64,000 bases of DNA from Pelagimonas sp050633425 (lineage in GTDB: Bacteria > Pseudomonadota > Alphaproteobacteria > Rhodobacterales > Rhodobacteraceae), in the NCBI RefSeq assembly GCF_050633425.1, contig NZ_JBOEGM010000022.1, forward strand, positions 1-64,000, read 5' to 3'. Numbering within the stretch: position 1 is the first letter of the stretch; the number at the start of each line of letters is the position of its first letter. Positions 1 through 8,861 of this stretch are shown here, one piece after another. The notes beneath the pieces are model-generated. The model made no database searches. It worked only from the letters and a program-made list of their open reading frames with translations, and was not told where the DNA came from. Position numbers and translations under genes: made by a program.

Positions 1-341
1 AATTTGCAGGATTGGGATTGCACATCAATTCTTGGCCGCCAAAGGCTGACCTATGACATCAGTACTCCACAATGCTCCGCTATGTCGTCAGAGCGGGAGC
101 CAGTCAGATACTCAACAAGTAAGTAAAACCCGTATTATGGGCTGTTCATTGGATTGAGCGGAAACGATTTTCCAGCGTCACGAATATTTCCATTTTTGTA
201 GGTTTCATAAGAAAGTCAAAGGGTTAGTAAAAATTGGCCATGAGAGAAATATGGCTTCTGTGGCGGTTCCGTAGGCCACAACTTTTCGCAGAACCGAAGC
301 TGACATCCTTAGAGACTTCTTCATTTTCGCCACTATTTGGT
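1..341. other. Leading non-coding stretch, no gene seen
   Basis: I see no convincing coding frame on either strand in this stretch. It is AT-richer than the rest of the window and carries the upstream region of the ABC importer. The only structured element noticed is the palindrome listed separately at 342-358. A gene cut off by the left edge cannot be excluded, but no frame shows the codon pattern of the neighbouring genes. Confidence 0.5.
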
Positions 342-358
342 ATGTTATAACCTAACAT
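342..358. promoter_or_regulatory. Zur-like operator palindrome upstream of the ABC importer
   Basis: The sequence ATGTTATAACCTAACAT has perfect 6-bp inverted arms (ATGTTA/TAACAT) around five bases and contains the inner palindrome GTTATAAC. Proteobacterial Zur boxes are built on ATGTTAT/ATAACAT half-sites, so this looks like a zinc-repressor site. It lies about 48 bases before the chosen start of the binding protein and overlaps TATGTT/TTATAA, which could serve as a -10 box. Binding by another Fur-family regulator is possible. The match is by eye. Confidence 0.45.
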
Positions 359-406
359 CACATGTTACTTCGTCACCGAATCTTTCTAAGTTTTCGGAGA
401 TATCGA

Positions 407-1930
407 ATGTTAAAATCCTTGAGCGCGGCAGTATCTATAGCTTTCCTCGTTTCCGCAGGGCACGCCGGGGCAGAAACCAAAACTAGCGTGACGCTCGCCT
501 CTCCTTGGGAGGTGGCGAGCTATGATCCGGCGGTTGCTGGCTTTGCGATCCAGAAGCTCCAGATCATCGAAAATCTGGTTGATGCTGATGTTACAGGGAC
601 ACTTCGTCCGGGTCTTGCCACATCATGGAACGCGTCTGAGGACGGGCTGATTTGGGAGTTTTCGTTGCGTGAAGGTGTCCTGTTTCATGATGGCACCTCA
701 TTTGACGCGAATGCGGCAGTTTTTGCGCTTAGCCGCGCGTGGGACCAACCCGGTGTTCTTAAAAAGGCTCCGATCTCAGACATCTCGGCGCACAATGGCA
801 AGGTTGTAATAACGCTAGAAACGCCGTTTGCAGCTTTGCCTGCGTTTTTGGCTCATGCCACGACAATCATTCCGGCCGCTGCGGCCTTTGATGACGAGGG
901 CATGCCTTCGGCGTTGATCGGCACTGGGCCCTTTAAAGTGAGCGCGTTCACGCCGCCGCAAAGTATTACGCTGGTCCGCAATGAAGCCTATTGGGGCGAA
1001 AAAGCGAAACTTGAGACAGCAACCTATTTGGCTGCAGGACGGGCTGAAACGCGCGCGCTGCTTGCAGAAAGTGGAGATGCAGACATTGTCTTTACGCTCG
1101 ATGCTGCCGGGTATTCCCATCTGGAACATGTTGATACAATTGAAACGTCTGCTGTGCCAATCCCACGTGTTGTTGCGTTAAAGGTAAACGCGGGTCACCC
1201 GTTCTTTAATGACCCCAAAGCCCGCCAGGCCCTCAGCCTTGCTATTCCACGCGATGGCATTGCACGGGCAATTACGCGGTTCCCCGAAGCCGCAGCAAAT
1301 CAGCTGTTCCCACCAGCATTGAGTGGCTGGCATTCTGCTGAGGTTGAACCGCTTCGGACAGATCTAGACGCCGCAAAAACCTTACTGGCTGATCTCGGTT
1401 GGGTTGCGGGTGACGATGGTATTCTGACACGCGACGGTGAACGGTTTTCCATCACTCTGAGGACGTTCCCAGATCGCCCTGAGTTGCCGCTTATCGCGAC
1501 TGCCTTGCAAGACCAATGGCGTGACATCGGCATTGAGTTGGAGGTGAGTGTTGCCAGCTACTCTGAAATCCCTGCGGGGCATCAGGATGGCTCTTTGCAT
1601 GTCGCCCTTTATGCGCGGAACTATGGCCTGACGCCTGATCCCATTGGCTCAGTTCTTCAGGACTTTGGCCAAGGCGGCGGAGATTGGGGCGCTATGGGGT
1701 GGGAAAACCAAGACGTTGCCGAGGCATTGCGCGTTATTGCGTCAACGTCTGATCAGGACCAGCGCCAAGCCAGCATCGCAACGGTGGCAAGCGTTTTGCA
1801 GCAAGAGCTGCCGGTTATCCCTGTTGTCTGGTATCAGCACACCGTTTCTATTGCGAAAGACCTTCAAGGTGTCGTGATTGATCCGCTACAGCGCAGCTAT
1901 GGCCTCAGCAACATGTACTGGGCCGATTAA
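407..1930 (+). CDS. ABC transporter periplasmic substrate-binding protein, peptide/nickel family (SBP_bac_5)
   Basis: This is a 507-residue exported solute-binding protein of the family that includes NikA, DppA, OppA and CntA. The chosen ATG follows a GGAG-type ribosome-binding site and gives a clean signal peptide (residues 1-22, ending AGA); an upstream in-frame ATG at 362 would bury the signal in a charged extension. Family features include a LRPGLATSW segment near residue 70, the FHDG turn near residue 100, and a GTGPFKV segment near residue 185. It is the first gene of an operon with two permeases and a double ATPase. The ligand cannot be read from sequence; the Zur-like site upstream favours a metal or metal-chelate over peptides, but that is inference. 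Confidence 0.88.
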   Translation: MLKSLSAAVSIAFLVSAGHAGAETKTSVTLASPWEVASYDPAVAGFAIQKLQIIENLVDADVTGTLRPGLATSWNASEDGLIWEFSLREGVLFHDGTSFDANAAVFALSRAWDQPGVLKKAPISDISAHNGKVVITLETPFAALPAFLAHATTIIPAAAAFDDEGMPSALIGTGPFKVSAFTPPQSITLVRNEAYWGEKAKLETATYLAAGRAETRALLAESGDADIVFTLDAAGYSHLEHVDTIETSAVPIPRVVALKVNAGHPFFNDPKARQALSLAIPRDGIARAITRFPEAAANQLFPPALSGWHSAEVEPLRTDLDAAKTLLADLGWVAGDDGILTRDGERFSITLRTFPDRPELPLIATALQDQWRDIGIELEVSVASYSEIPAGHQDGSLHVALYARNYGLTPDPIGSVLQDFGQGGGDWGAMGWENQDVAEALRVIASTSDQDQRQASIATVASVLQQELPVIPVVWYQHTVSIAKDLQGVVIDPLQRSYGLSNMYWAD

Positions 1931-1933
1931 TCT

Positions 1934-2890
1934 ATGACCGATTTCTTTAAGTCGGTCTTTGCAGTCCTCGCCGCGCGGGGGCTGCAAGCCGTAATTGTCG
2001 CTATTATTGTTGGCATTGTCAGCTTTGCCATGATGCAGGCTTTGCCAGGTGACGCAGCCTATCGCATTGCGGCTGGTCGCTATGGTTATGATATGATGGA
2101 TGCCGCCGCGGCTGAGGCTGTCCGTGTCGAGCTTGGGTTAAACAACCCGTGGTTTGTTCAGCTGGGGGATTGGCTTGGTCAATTGGTTCAGTTCGATCTG
2201 GGGAATTCGTTGGTTTACGGCACGCCTGTTGTCGACGAAATCGCAACGCAACTTGGTTACTCGTTGCTGTTGGCCGGAGGGGCAATTGTCACGTCGCTCG
2301 CGATTGCATTGCCGGTTGGGATTGTCACAGGGCTAAACCCAAATGGTGTATTGGATCGCGTGACCATGGGGCTTTCGGTTTTCCTGCGCGCAGTTCCAGC
2401 ATTTGCGCTCGGGATTGTCTTGGTTCTGATTTTCGCTGTGAAACTCAAGCTGTTTCCCGTTGCTGGTTTTCGTGGGTTTGAAAATCTGATTTTGCCATCG
2501 TTTACCCTTGGCATCGGCTTGGCGGCTGTCTCTAATCGGGTTGTACGTGATGCAGTTGTTGATGCCATGACGTCAGATTGGCACATGTTCGCCCGCACAA
2601 AAGGACTGTCCGCCCGTTTTGCTCTCATTCGGCATGTGCTGCGCAACGCCTCGTTGCCAGTGGTGACCTATGTTGGCGTGCAGCTGGCTTATCTGATCGA
2701 GGGGGTTGTCATTGTTGAAACCGTCTTCGCCTGGCCCGGAATTGGCCATGCGCTTGTTCACGCAATCTTTGGGCGTGACATCGCGATGGTTCAGGGCACC
2801 GCTCTGACGCTTGGGCTGCTTTATGTTGCGCTCAATCTTTGCGTCGACCTCGCCTGTCGCGGCATCGATCCACGGGAAAGGGCCTTGTAA
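1934..2890 (+). CDS. ABC transporter permease, NikB/DppB type
   Basis: This 318-residue inner-membrane permease has about six hydrophobic segments and the BPD_transp_1 fold. The cytoplasmic EAA loop that docks on the ATPase is visible near residues 215-240 (segments FARTKGLSARF and RHVLRNASLPV). It starts three bases after the binding-protein stop, and its stop overlaps the next permease start (TAATG), so the genes are translationally coupled. It pairs with the following permease to form the transmembrane channel. No feature in it fixes the substrate. Confidence 0.9.
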   Translation: MTDFFKSVFAVLAARGLQAVIVAIIVGIVSFAMMQALPGDAAYRIAAGRYGYDMMDAAAAEAVRVELGLNNPWFVQLGDWLGQLVQFDLGNSLVYGTPVVDEIATQLGYSLLLAGGAIVTSLAIALPVGIVTGLNPNGVLDRVTMGLSVFLRAVPAFALGIVLVLIFAVKLKLFPVAGFRGFENLILPSFTLGIGLAAVSNRVVRDAVVDAMTSDWHMFARTKGLSARFALIRHVLRNASLPVVTYVGVQLAYLIEGVVIVETVFAWPGIGHALVHAIFGRDIAMVQGTALTLGLLYVALNLCVDLACRGIDPRERAL

Positions 2891-3717
2891 TGGAGCAAGT
2901 CAACACACTCTCTGCCCCCATCACACCGATAAAACGACAATCAGCTCAGTTGCTGGGATATGCTTTGATGACATGTTTGGTCGTCGCAGCGATTGGAGGG
3001 CCTGATTTAATTGGTATTGACCCGGCCAAGCAATCGTTGTTGGCGACGCTGGAACGCCCAAGCTTTGCGCATCCACTTGGGACCGACCATTTGGGGCGGG
3101 ATATGACAGCCCGCCTCTTGGCAGGGGCGCAACTTTCCCTCTCTTTGGCCTGTCTTTCTGTGATCACCGCCGGTCTTCCCGGCACTATCTTGGGCGTCCT
3201 TGCCGCATGGTTTGGCGGATGGACCGACCGAATTTTGGGCGCTTTTGCTGATGCCGTTCTAGCGCTGCCCGGACTGTTGCTTGTTCTGATGCTTGCAGCG
3301 ATTTCCCCAGGATCTTGGTGGGCGCTTTATGCCGGTATTTCTTTGACACTGTGGGTTGAGTACTTTCGCTACACACGTCAGCGGGCGCGGATCGTTCTGG
3401 CGGAACCTTCGGTCGAAGCGTCACGCATGCTTGGCTTAGGGCCATGGCTTTTGCTGCGCCGACACTTGATTCCCGAAATCGGACCTGGCCTTTTGACAAT
3501 TGCGGCGTTTGGCGCTGCGACCGCCGTCACGTCTGTCGCGGCACTTGGTTTTGTCAGCGTTGGCATTCGTCCACCGACCGCAGAGTGGGGCGTCATGATG
3601 ACCGAACTCTTGCCATATTGGCGCGAGGCCCCGTTTCTTATCCTTCAGCCTGTTGTCTGCCTGGTCATCACCGTTCTTGCGCTACATCTATCCGTTGGAG
3701 GCTTGCGACGCCCATGA
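2890..3717 (+). CDS. ABC transporter permease, NikC/DppC type
   Basis: This 275-residue protein is the second permease of the importer. The start chosen is the ATG overlapping the previous stop, which gives the usual cytoplasmic N-terminus before the first membrane helix; an in-frame start at 2839 would lie inside the preceding gene. A segment GTDHLGRDMTARLLAG near residue 70 is typical of the DppC/NikC N-terminal region. The EAA loop (EASRMLGLGPWLLLRRHLIPE region) lies near residues 177-197. Its last bases overlap the ATPase start as ATGA. Confidence 0.9.
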   Translation: MEQVNTLSAPITPIKRQSAQLLGYALMTCLVVAAIGGPDLIGIDPAKQSLLATLERPSFAHPLGTDHLGRDMTARLLAGAQLSLSLACLSVITAGLPGTILGVLAAWFGGWTDRILGAFADAVLALPGLLLVLMLAAISPGSWWALYAGISLTLWVEYFRYTRQRARIVLAEPSVEASRMLGLGPWLLLRRHLIPEIGPGLLTIAAFGAATAVTSVAALGFVSVGIRPPTAEWGVMMTELLPYWREAPFLILQPVVCLVITVLALHLSVGGLRRP

Positions 3718-5105
3718 ACTTTTCTATCGAAGTTAAGGCCCTGTCCGTTTTTGCCGGGTCAACCCGCCTGATGGGACCGGTCAGTTTTCATATTCGGCCG
3801 GGTGGTACGCTTGTTGTGATGGGCGAAACCGGTGCAGGCAAAAGTTTGATCGCGCAGGCCATTTTGGGCACATTGCCAAGTGCATTAAGGGCCGACGGCG
3901 AAATAATTGTCGACGGTCGTCGCGTCGATCAGCTCCCCATTGCCGAGCGGGCCAAGCTCTGGGGGCGCGAGATTGCGACCCTGCCACAAGAACCTTGGCG
4001 CGCATTGAACCCTTTGATGCGTTCCTTTCGGCAAGTCAAAGAGACCCATCTTTTTGTGGCTGGTCGCAATCCCCAAGAGGCTGCAAGTGAAACAGGGCAA
4101 GCATTTGAAACGCTTAGTTTAAAGGGCGCTGAAAACCGTCTGCCCGGAGCACTGTCGGGCGGTATGGCACAGCGTGTGGCCTTTGCCGCGGCAACCGCAG
4201 CCAATGCGCCAATCCTTTTGGCAGATGAGCCAACAAAGGGGCTTGATGCAGAACGTCACCGTAAGGTGGTCGATCTATTGGCGGAAGTCCCGCAAAATGG
4301 CGGCACACTCTTGGCTATCACACATGAGGTCTCTGTTGCCCGAAGATTGGGTGGCGAAATATTGGTTCTTCGGGATGGCGATTTGGTTGAGCAGGGGATG
4401 ACGAAGTCCGTGCTCAATGCTCCCTCTGATCGCTACACCCAGTCACTTTTGGATGCCGATCCACAGAACTGGCCAGAAAACGCGCCAAGAGAGGTCGGAG
4501 AAACGGTCTTACGCGTCCAAGATCTTGCGGTTGCGCGAGGAAACAAACGCTTGTTCGAGGGTTTTAATCTTGACCTGCGCACAGGTGAAAAAGTTGCCCT
4601 GACAGGCCCAAGTGGCATCGGGAAAACAACCTTGCTGGATGCGATTGGGGGGCTTTTGAAACCTGAGTCAGGTCATGTGTCGCGCCAAGGAGCGCTTTCC
4701 AAGAATAGCATTCAAAAGCTCTATCAGGATCCCCCCGCCGCATTCCCTAACCGCGTACGCCTCATCCATACTCTTCAAGATGTCGCGCGGCTGAACAACA
4801 CGGGTTGGCCTGACGTGCTCCAAACCCTTGAGCACCTTGGCATTCACCCGTCCCTGTTGGAGCGACGACCAGATGAGGTGTCGGGCGGCGAACTGCAAAG
4901 GATATCCATTGCGCGGGCGCTCACCGTAAAACCAAAAATCATCTTGGCGGATGAGCCGACGTCGCGTCTTGATCCGATCACGCAGCGCGAAACATTGGCA
5001 ATGTTAGATCGCATAGCAAGTGATGAGCAGATCGCCATCATTCTTGTCACGCATGATCAGAACATTTCAACGAAATGGGCCGACCGGGTGATCTCATTGG
5101 TGTGA
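3714..5105 (+). CDS. ABC transporter ATP-binding protein with two fused nucleotide-binding domains
   Basis: This 463-residue cytoplasmic ATPase combines what NikD/NikE or DppD/DppF supply as two proteins. Domain one has Walker A GETGAGKS near residue 37, the signature LSGGMAQR near 146 and Walker B LLADEPTKGLD near 167. Domain two has GPSGIGKT near 297, VSGGELQR near 388 and LADEPTSRLD near 409. The start is the ATG overlapping the upstream stop; the frame is open to 3444 but that part overlaps the permease. It energises import by the upstream binding protein and permeases. Confidence 0.9.
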   Translation: MNFSIEVKALSVFAGSTRLMGPVSFHIRPGGTLVVMGETGAGKSLIAQAILGTLPSALRADGEIIVDGRRVDQLPIAERAKLWGREIATLPQEPWRALNPLMRSFRQVKETHLFVAGRNPQEAASETGQAFETLSLKGAENRLPGALSGGMAQRVAFAAATAANAPILLADEPTKGLDAERHRKVVDLLAEVPQNGGTLLAITHEVSVARRLGGEILVLRDGDLVEQGMTKSVLNAPSDRYTQSLLDADPQNWPENAPREVGETVLRVQDLAVARGNKRLFEGFNLDLRTGEKVALTGPSGIGKTTLLDAIGGLLKPESGHVSRQGALSKNSIQKLYQDPPAAFPNRVRLIHTLQDVARLNNTGWPDVLQTLEHLGIHPSLLERRPDEVSGGELQRISIARALTVKPKIILADEPTSRLDPITQRETLAMLDRIASDEQIAIILVTHDQNISTKWADRVISLV

Positions 5106-5108
5106 ACA

Positions 5109-5143
5109 GTCGAGATGGCGGAGCAAAAGGCCGCCATCTCGAC
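5109..5143. terminator. Strong hairpin between convergent genes
   Basis: A perfect 13-bp inverted repeat (GTCGAGATGGCGG / CCGCCATCTCGAC) with a 9-base loop starts four bases after the ATPase stop and lies downstream of the minus-strand caspase-type gene. It has no clear T-run on either side, so it may act as a bidirectional terminator or an RNA-stabilising stem. Confidence 0.6.
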
Positions 5144-5230
5144 ACAGCGATAGGTGGCTGTGGCTGTCCCTAAGTTACGTCAGGATCGCCTTTTCTGGAA
5201 AACTGCGGGCGCGGTCCGGTTTTGTAAACA

Positions 5231-7339
5231 TCAATTCAATGGGCGTGTGTCAAAGCCGAATTGCAGCATTGATGGCCGTTTTTCAACATCTTGTGGGTCA
5301 CCAAGTGGTACCGCCGCCCGCAACGTCGCCCTAAACCCTGCATCTTCCAAAACCTGCCCAAATGAGGAACTCTGGGTGCTCCGTAAGGCGGGCAATTCTG
5401 CTTGGGCTAGAAACCCAAAATCTTCTACAGCCGTATGTGTTTCAGCAGGTGTTAAAAACATGATCATTCGATCGCGCCCAAAGCTGTCATCGGTGATGCG
5501 CAAAAGCCCCTGCTTCAGCGTGTCACCCGGCTGCAGACGCCCGCTAAACATATGTGTGATGGAGTAATCGCTACCAACGTAAAGGACGTTCAAGTCAACA
5601 GGGCCAACCTCTCGATTATTTACTATAATATGCACTTCATCGCCAGGAATGAGGCGCGGGATTGGAACGGGGGGAAGGGCGGTAAGTTCAGGCTGCCCAT
5701 TTACCCGGCTCTGTAATGAAACGGTCACGTCGAGGGACGTATTTGACACGCCTGAGCCGAGTTTCAGTAGGTTTTGCACTTTGGCGATCTGAGTAAAAGT
5801 GTCCGCCAAGTCCAGCGCGAGTTGATCAACCGATTTTCCGGAAACGGTGATTTTTGGACTGCGGGCAAGATCACTTGCAGCCATGAAATCACTGTCTTTC
5901 GAAACGACAATATTGCCGGTGTCAGGTTGGACCGTAAGGCGGAGATCGGCCGGATCGCTTGGGGGAACAAAGCTTATTCGATGAGGCAACAGGTCGATCT
6001 GCTTGGCATAGTCCAACGCTTCTTTTAAAACTGCGGCATCGCCCTTTGTTGGATCCGGCATCGCAATTGTCATCGCGAAACTGACCGCCTCATTCAGCCT
6101 GCGCGCATAGGCCCCTTTGGGCAGGTCCGCGTGTGTCAGCTTGGGCGCTGATCCGTCCAAGACAAGGGCGAGCTTGGCCTTGAAAGTGTCGACTTGATCC
6201 ACTTGGGCATATGTCAGAGCATCGGCCAGTGCCTCCGCAGGAGACGCCAAAATCGCCACCCGCTCTCCTTGCTCTAACCTATGAAGGCGGCCTGCTGGCA
6301 CGCTTAATGTGCCGTCTTCAGAGATTTCAATCGGCCATTGAAAAACGCTTTCGACCTCTCCGTAACCAAACACCGGCTGGTCAAGATCACCAACAAACAT
6401 GGGGGTTGATTGCGCCCGCCGTTCGGTTGCGTATTTTCGCAAGACCTCTTGGCCGAGCTGGCGATAGGAAATGCCCGGCGACGTGGCCAGAGTTTCAAAA
6501 ACTGTATATGTAAAAACCCCCTGCGAACGCCGACCGGGTTTCCCGCGCGGCAAACGTTTTTCGGGAGTGGTTTCATTCGACTGCGCCGCATAAAATGCGA
6601 TGAAATCCCCCGGAGTCGATGTGTCGAATTCTGCAAGTTCAACTGGCGCGTCGTCTTGTTCGCGTGGGTTGACTGACCGTGTCAGACCACGCGCCATTGC
6701 GTCGTCGAGTGCGTCGTCTGGCACGCCCAAAGCCCGAGGTGCCAACTTGCGTAAACGAACATCATCTGTTGCCGAAGCGGCCCGCGTGACAGTCCCGGAA
6801 TGACAGCTGTCAAACACCGCCCATACTGTCGCGCCGGTCGATCTTAAGCGGGCAATCATGGCACCGATTTCATCGTCGACAAGTGCGTTTTCAACCGTGC
6901 CGACGGTGTCGCTCCAAAGCCCAATGTCGGTTGGCAAAAACAGCTCGTCTAAACCGTCCAATTCGCTGGCTTGGTCAAAGGCCGGAGCCTGTGTCCCGTG
7001 GCCCGAAAAATGCAGATAGACGAAATCATCAGGTTGGAGCCGGGCCGCAAGCGCGGCCATTTCGGCGCGAATATTCGCCAAGGTCGGGTCATTCCCCCCG
7101 GCAACGCCATCCGCCAACACGGTGATGTTTTCCGGGTCAAATGGCACGGTCTCATTTAGCGTTAAGAAGGTGCGGACCAAATCAACGTCGTTCGCCGGGC
7201 CGACCAACCAATAGCGTTCATCCAGATTGGGATAGCTCGATGCGCCAATCAGCAAGGCGTGGTTTTCACGTGCAAAGACCGGGGGGGTAAAGCTGAGGGC
7301 AAGCGCAGCCAACCCGGCAAGAAAAGACAAGGGGCGCAT
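5231..7339 (-). CDS. Exported caspase-fold protease (metacaspase-type, peptidase C14) with C-terminal DUF4384-like region
   Basis: This is a 702-residue protein with a signal peptide (residues 1-24, ending VFA-R). The p20-like caspase core follows: strand ALLIGASSYP near 28-37, catalytic histidine H114 in HFSGHG, and catalytic cysteine C179 in FDSCHSG. A basic segment near residue 260-270 (LPRGKPGRRSQG) could be a cleavage or activation site, since metacaspases cut after Arg/Lys; this is inference. The C-terminal part (about 510-640, with IPGDEVHIIVNN and LQPGDTLK) resembles DUF4384, which often follows bacterial caspase domains. It lies 12 bases downstream of the gene for a small secreted protein, so the two are probably co-transcribed. 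Both catalytic residues are present. Confidence 0.88.
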   Translation of the reverse strand: MRPLSFLAGLAALALSFTPPVFARENHALLIGASSYPNLDERYWLVGPANDVDLVRTFLTLNETVPFDPENITVLADGVAGGNDPTLANIRAEMAALAARLQPDDFVYLHFSGHGTQAPAFDQASELDGLDELFLPTDIGLWSDTVGTVENALVDDEIGAMIARLRSTGATVWAVFDSCHSGTVTRAASATDDVRLRKLAPRALGVPDDALDDAMARGLTRSVNPREQDDAPVELAEFDTSTPGDFIAFYAAQSNETTPEKRLPRGKPGRRSQGVFTYTVFETLATSPGISYRQLGQEVLRKYATERRAQSTPMFVGDLDQPVFGYGEVESVFQWPIEISEDGTLSVPAGRLHRLEQGERVAILASPAEALADALTYAQVDQVDTFKAKLALVLDGSAPKLTHADLPKGAYARRLNEAVSFAMTIAMPDPTKGDAAVLKEALDYAKQIDLLPHRISFVPPSDPADLRLTVQPDTGNIVVSKDSDFMAASDLARSPKITVSGKSVDQLALDLADTFTQIAKVQNLLKLGSGVSNTSLDVTVSLQSRVNGQPELTALPPVPIPRLIPGDEVHIIVNNREVGPVDLNVLYVGSDYSITHMFSGRLQPGDTLKQGLLRITDDSFGRDRMIMFLTPAETHTAVEDFGFLAQAELPALRSTQSSSFGQVLEDAGFRATLRAAVPLGDPQDVEKRPSMLQFGFDTRPLN

Positions 7340-7351
7340 GGCAAAAATCCC

Positions 7352-7978
7352 TTAATTGCTCATCATTGAATAACGTCCGCCGAGTGCTGCTTCATTGACC
7401 ACGGTGATTGAATAGCTATCGTTTTGTTTGGGGTGCCAGCCGCAATAGGCCACGGCACTAATATCGGTGTCAGAACAAACAAGCCGCTTTTTGGCATCGT
7501 GAACCAGCAAATTTAGATCGGTACCAGAGGCTCCTTCGACATAGATTTCCGCGTATTGCCCGCCGGTAAAAATGATGCCCGGATAGGTATCGCGGCCTTT
7601 GGCTTTGATCTGAACGATGGAATAGACCGGCCCGCTTTTAACGCCCTTGGTCCGATATGCTTTGATGTCTTCCGCCAATCCTTCTAACGCCGGATCCCCC
7701 TGAATGAGAGGCTCTGCAGCGGCCAACATTGTCTTCGCGTCCAACAGAGGTTCGGACTGTTCGGTTTTGCCACCTTCGGGGGCGAGCGTGCCAGCAGACA
7801 ACGGAATGGATTTTCGCAATTGCGCCGCCGCTAGAATATAAAGCGGATCGCTTTGTGCGACGCCCAATTCATAAAGCGCAAAGGAGGTTTGAATTCGTTT
7901 TAGCAACGGCTGGTCTGCGATCGCGACAGAAGACAGGCTCATCAATGCGCCTGACAGAAGAACACCAAATCGGTTCAT
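7352..7978 (-). CDS. Small secreted protein, partner of the caspase-type protease (unrecognised family)
   Basis: This 208-residue protein has a signal peptide (about 1-21, ending AIA-DQ) and a good ribosome-binding site (GGAG). No named family was recognised. The mature N-terminal half contains LGVAQSDPLYILAAAQLR and, further on, MLAAAEPLIQGDPALEGLAEDI. Both segments recur in the 118-residue protein at 16384-16740, which sits beside the second caspase-like gene. The C-terminal half (about 120-208) is absent there. It looks like a beta-rich secreted domain with two cysteines (VCSDTD, AYCGWH) that could form a disulphide. The adjacent protease is 12 bases downstream. A role as cofactor, substrate or inhibitor of the protease is inference. 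Confidence 0.8.
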   Translation of the reverse strand: MNRFGVLLSGALMSLSSVAIADQPLLKRIQTSFALYELGVAQSDPLYILAAAQLRKSIPLSAGTLAPEGGKTEQSEPLLDAKTMLAAAEPLIQGDPALEGLAEDIKAYRTKGVKSGPVYSIVQIKAKGRDTYPGIIFTGGQYAEIYVEGASGTDLNLLVHDAKKRLVCSDTDISAVAYCGWHPKQNDSYSITVVNEAALGGRYSMMSN

Positions 7979-8139
7979 ACCACGCTCCTATTCAAAATGA
8001 ATTATACGTTAATCTGAGACAGGTTCGCGTTTTTAGCAAGTCAACGCGCATTCATGACAGGATTTTTCATGCTTTCCCTCTGCCTGTTCATGCTACTCAC
8101 AAGGGGATATTTCAAAACTTTCAGTGATTGATCCGAACC

Positions 8140-8859
8140 ATGACACCTTCTGACCCAGCCCGTATTTTGATTGTTGAAGATGATGGCGAAACCGCTGCGG
8201 AGGTCGCAAGGTTATTGCGTCATGAAGGGTGGACGCCTGTGCACAAAGACAGGTTGGACACAGGCATCAAGGCGGCTTTGGACAGCGATTTTGACGTCAT
8301 CATTCTTGATCGGATGCTACCAGGTGGTGACGGGGTTGATGCGATTGCTCAGATCCAGGCGGGCGGCTCGTCTGCCATGATTTTGATGCTCAGCGCGCTG
8401 GGATTGCCCGCGGATCGGACACGGGGGTTGGACCGTGGCGCGGATGATTATCTGGCAAAACCGTTTGATGCACCGGAGCTTATTGCGCGTGTTCGCGCCT
8501 TGTTGCGCCGCAAGGAGGGGCAGATTGCCGAGACAGAAATCATGACCTTTGGGGCTTTACAAATTCGGCTCAAGGCCCGCCAGGTTCATGTGGGGGATCG
8601 ACATGTTTCCCTTAGCCCCCGTGAGTTTGACCTGCTGTGTTTCTTTGCCAAAAACCACGGGAATGTTTTGACCCGATTGCAGTTATTGGAAGCGGTTTGG
8701 AACCTTCATTTTGATCCGCAGACCAATGTTGTCGATGTCCATGTTGGCCGGTTACGGCGCAAATTGGATGCTGCATTGGTCCGGCCCGTGCTTCACACTC
8801 AGCGCGGGGAAGGGTATCTTTTTGACCCGGACTTAAGGCCCGTGGTGAAAGGCATGTGA
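8140..8859 (+). CDS. OmpR/PhoB-family response regulator
   Basis: This 239-residue two-component regulator has a receiver domain (about 8-120) and a winged-helix DNA-binding domain (about 145-235). In the receiver the acidic pair is D14/D15, the phospho-acceptor is D57 in IILDRMLPGGDG, and the conserved lysine is in YLAKPFD near residue 107. The output domain ends in the usual VDVHVGRLRRKLD pattern. I chose the ATG at 8140; an in-frame TTG at 8128 is possible, and neither has a strong ribosome-binding site. It is divergent from the secreted-protein/caspase operon and overlaps the following kinase gene, so it may control both directions. Confidence 0.9.
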   Translation: MTPSDPARILIVEDDGETAAEVARLLRHEGWTPVHKDRLDTGIKAALDSDFDVIILDRMLPGGDGVDAIAQIQAGGSSAMILMLSALGLPADRTRGLDRGADDYLAKPFDAPELIARVRALLRRKEGQIAETEIMTFGALQIRLKARQVHVGDRHVSLSPREFDLLCFFAKNHGNVLTRLQLLEAVWNLHFDPQTNVVDVHVGRLRRKLDAALVRPVLHTQRGEGYLFDPDLRPVVKGM

Positions 8860-8861
8860 GG

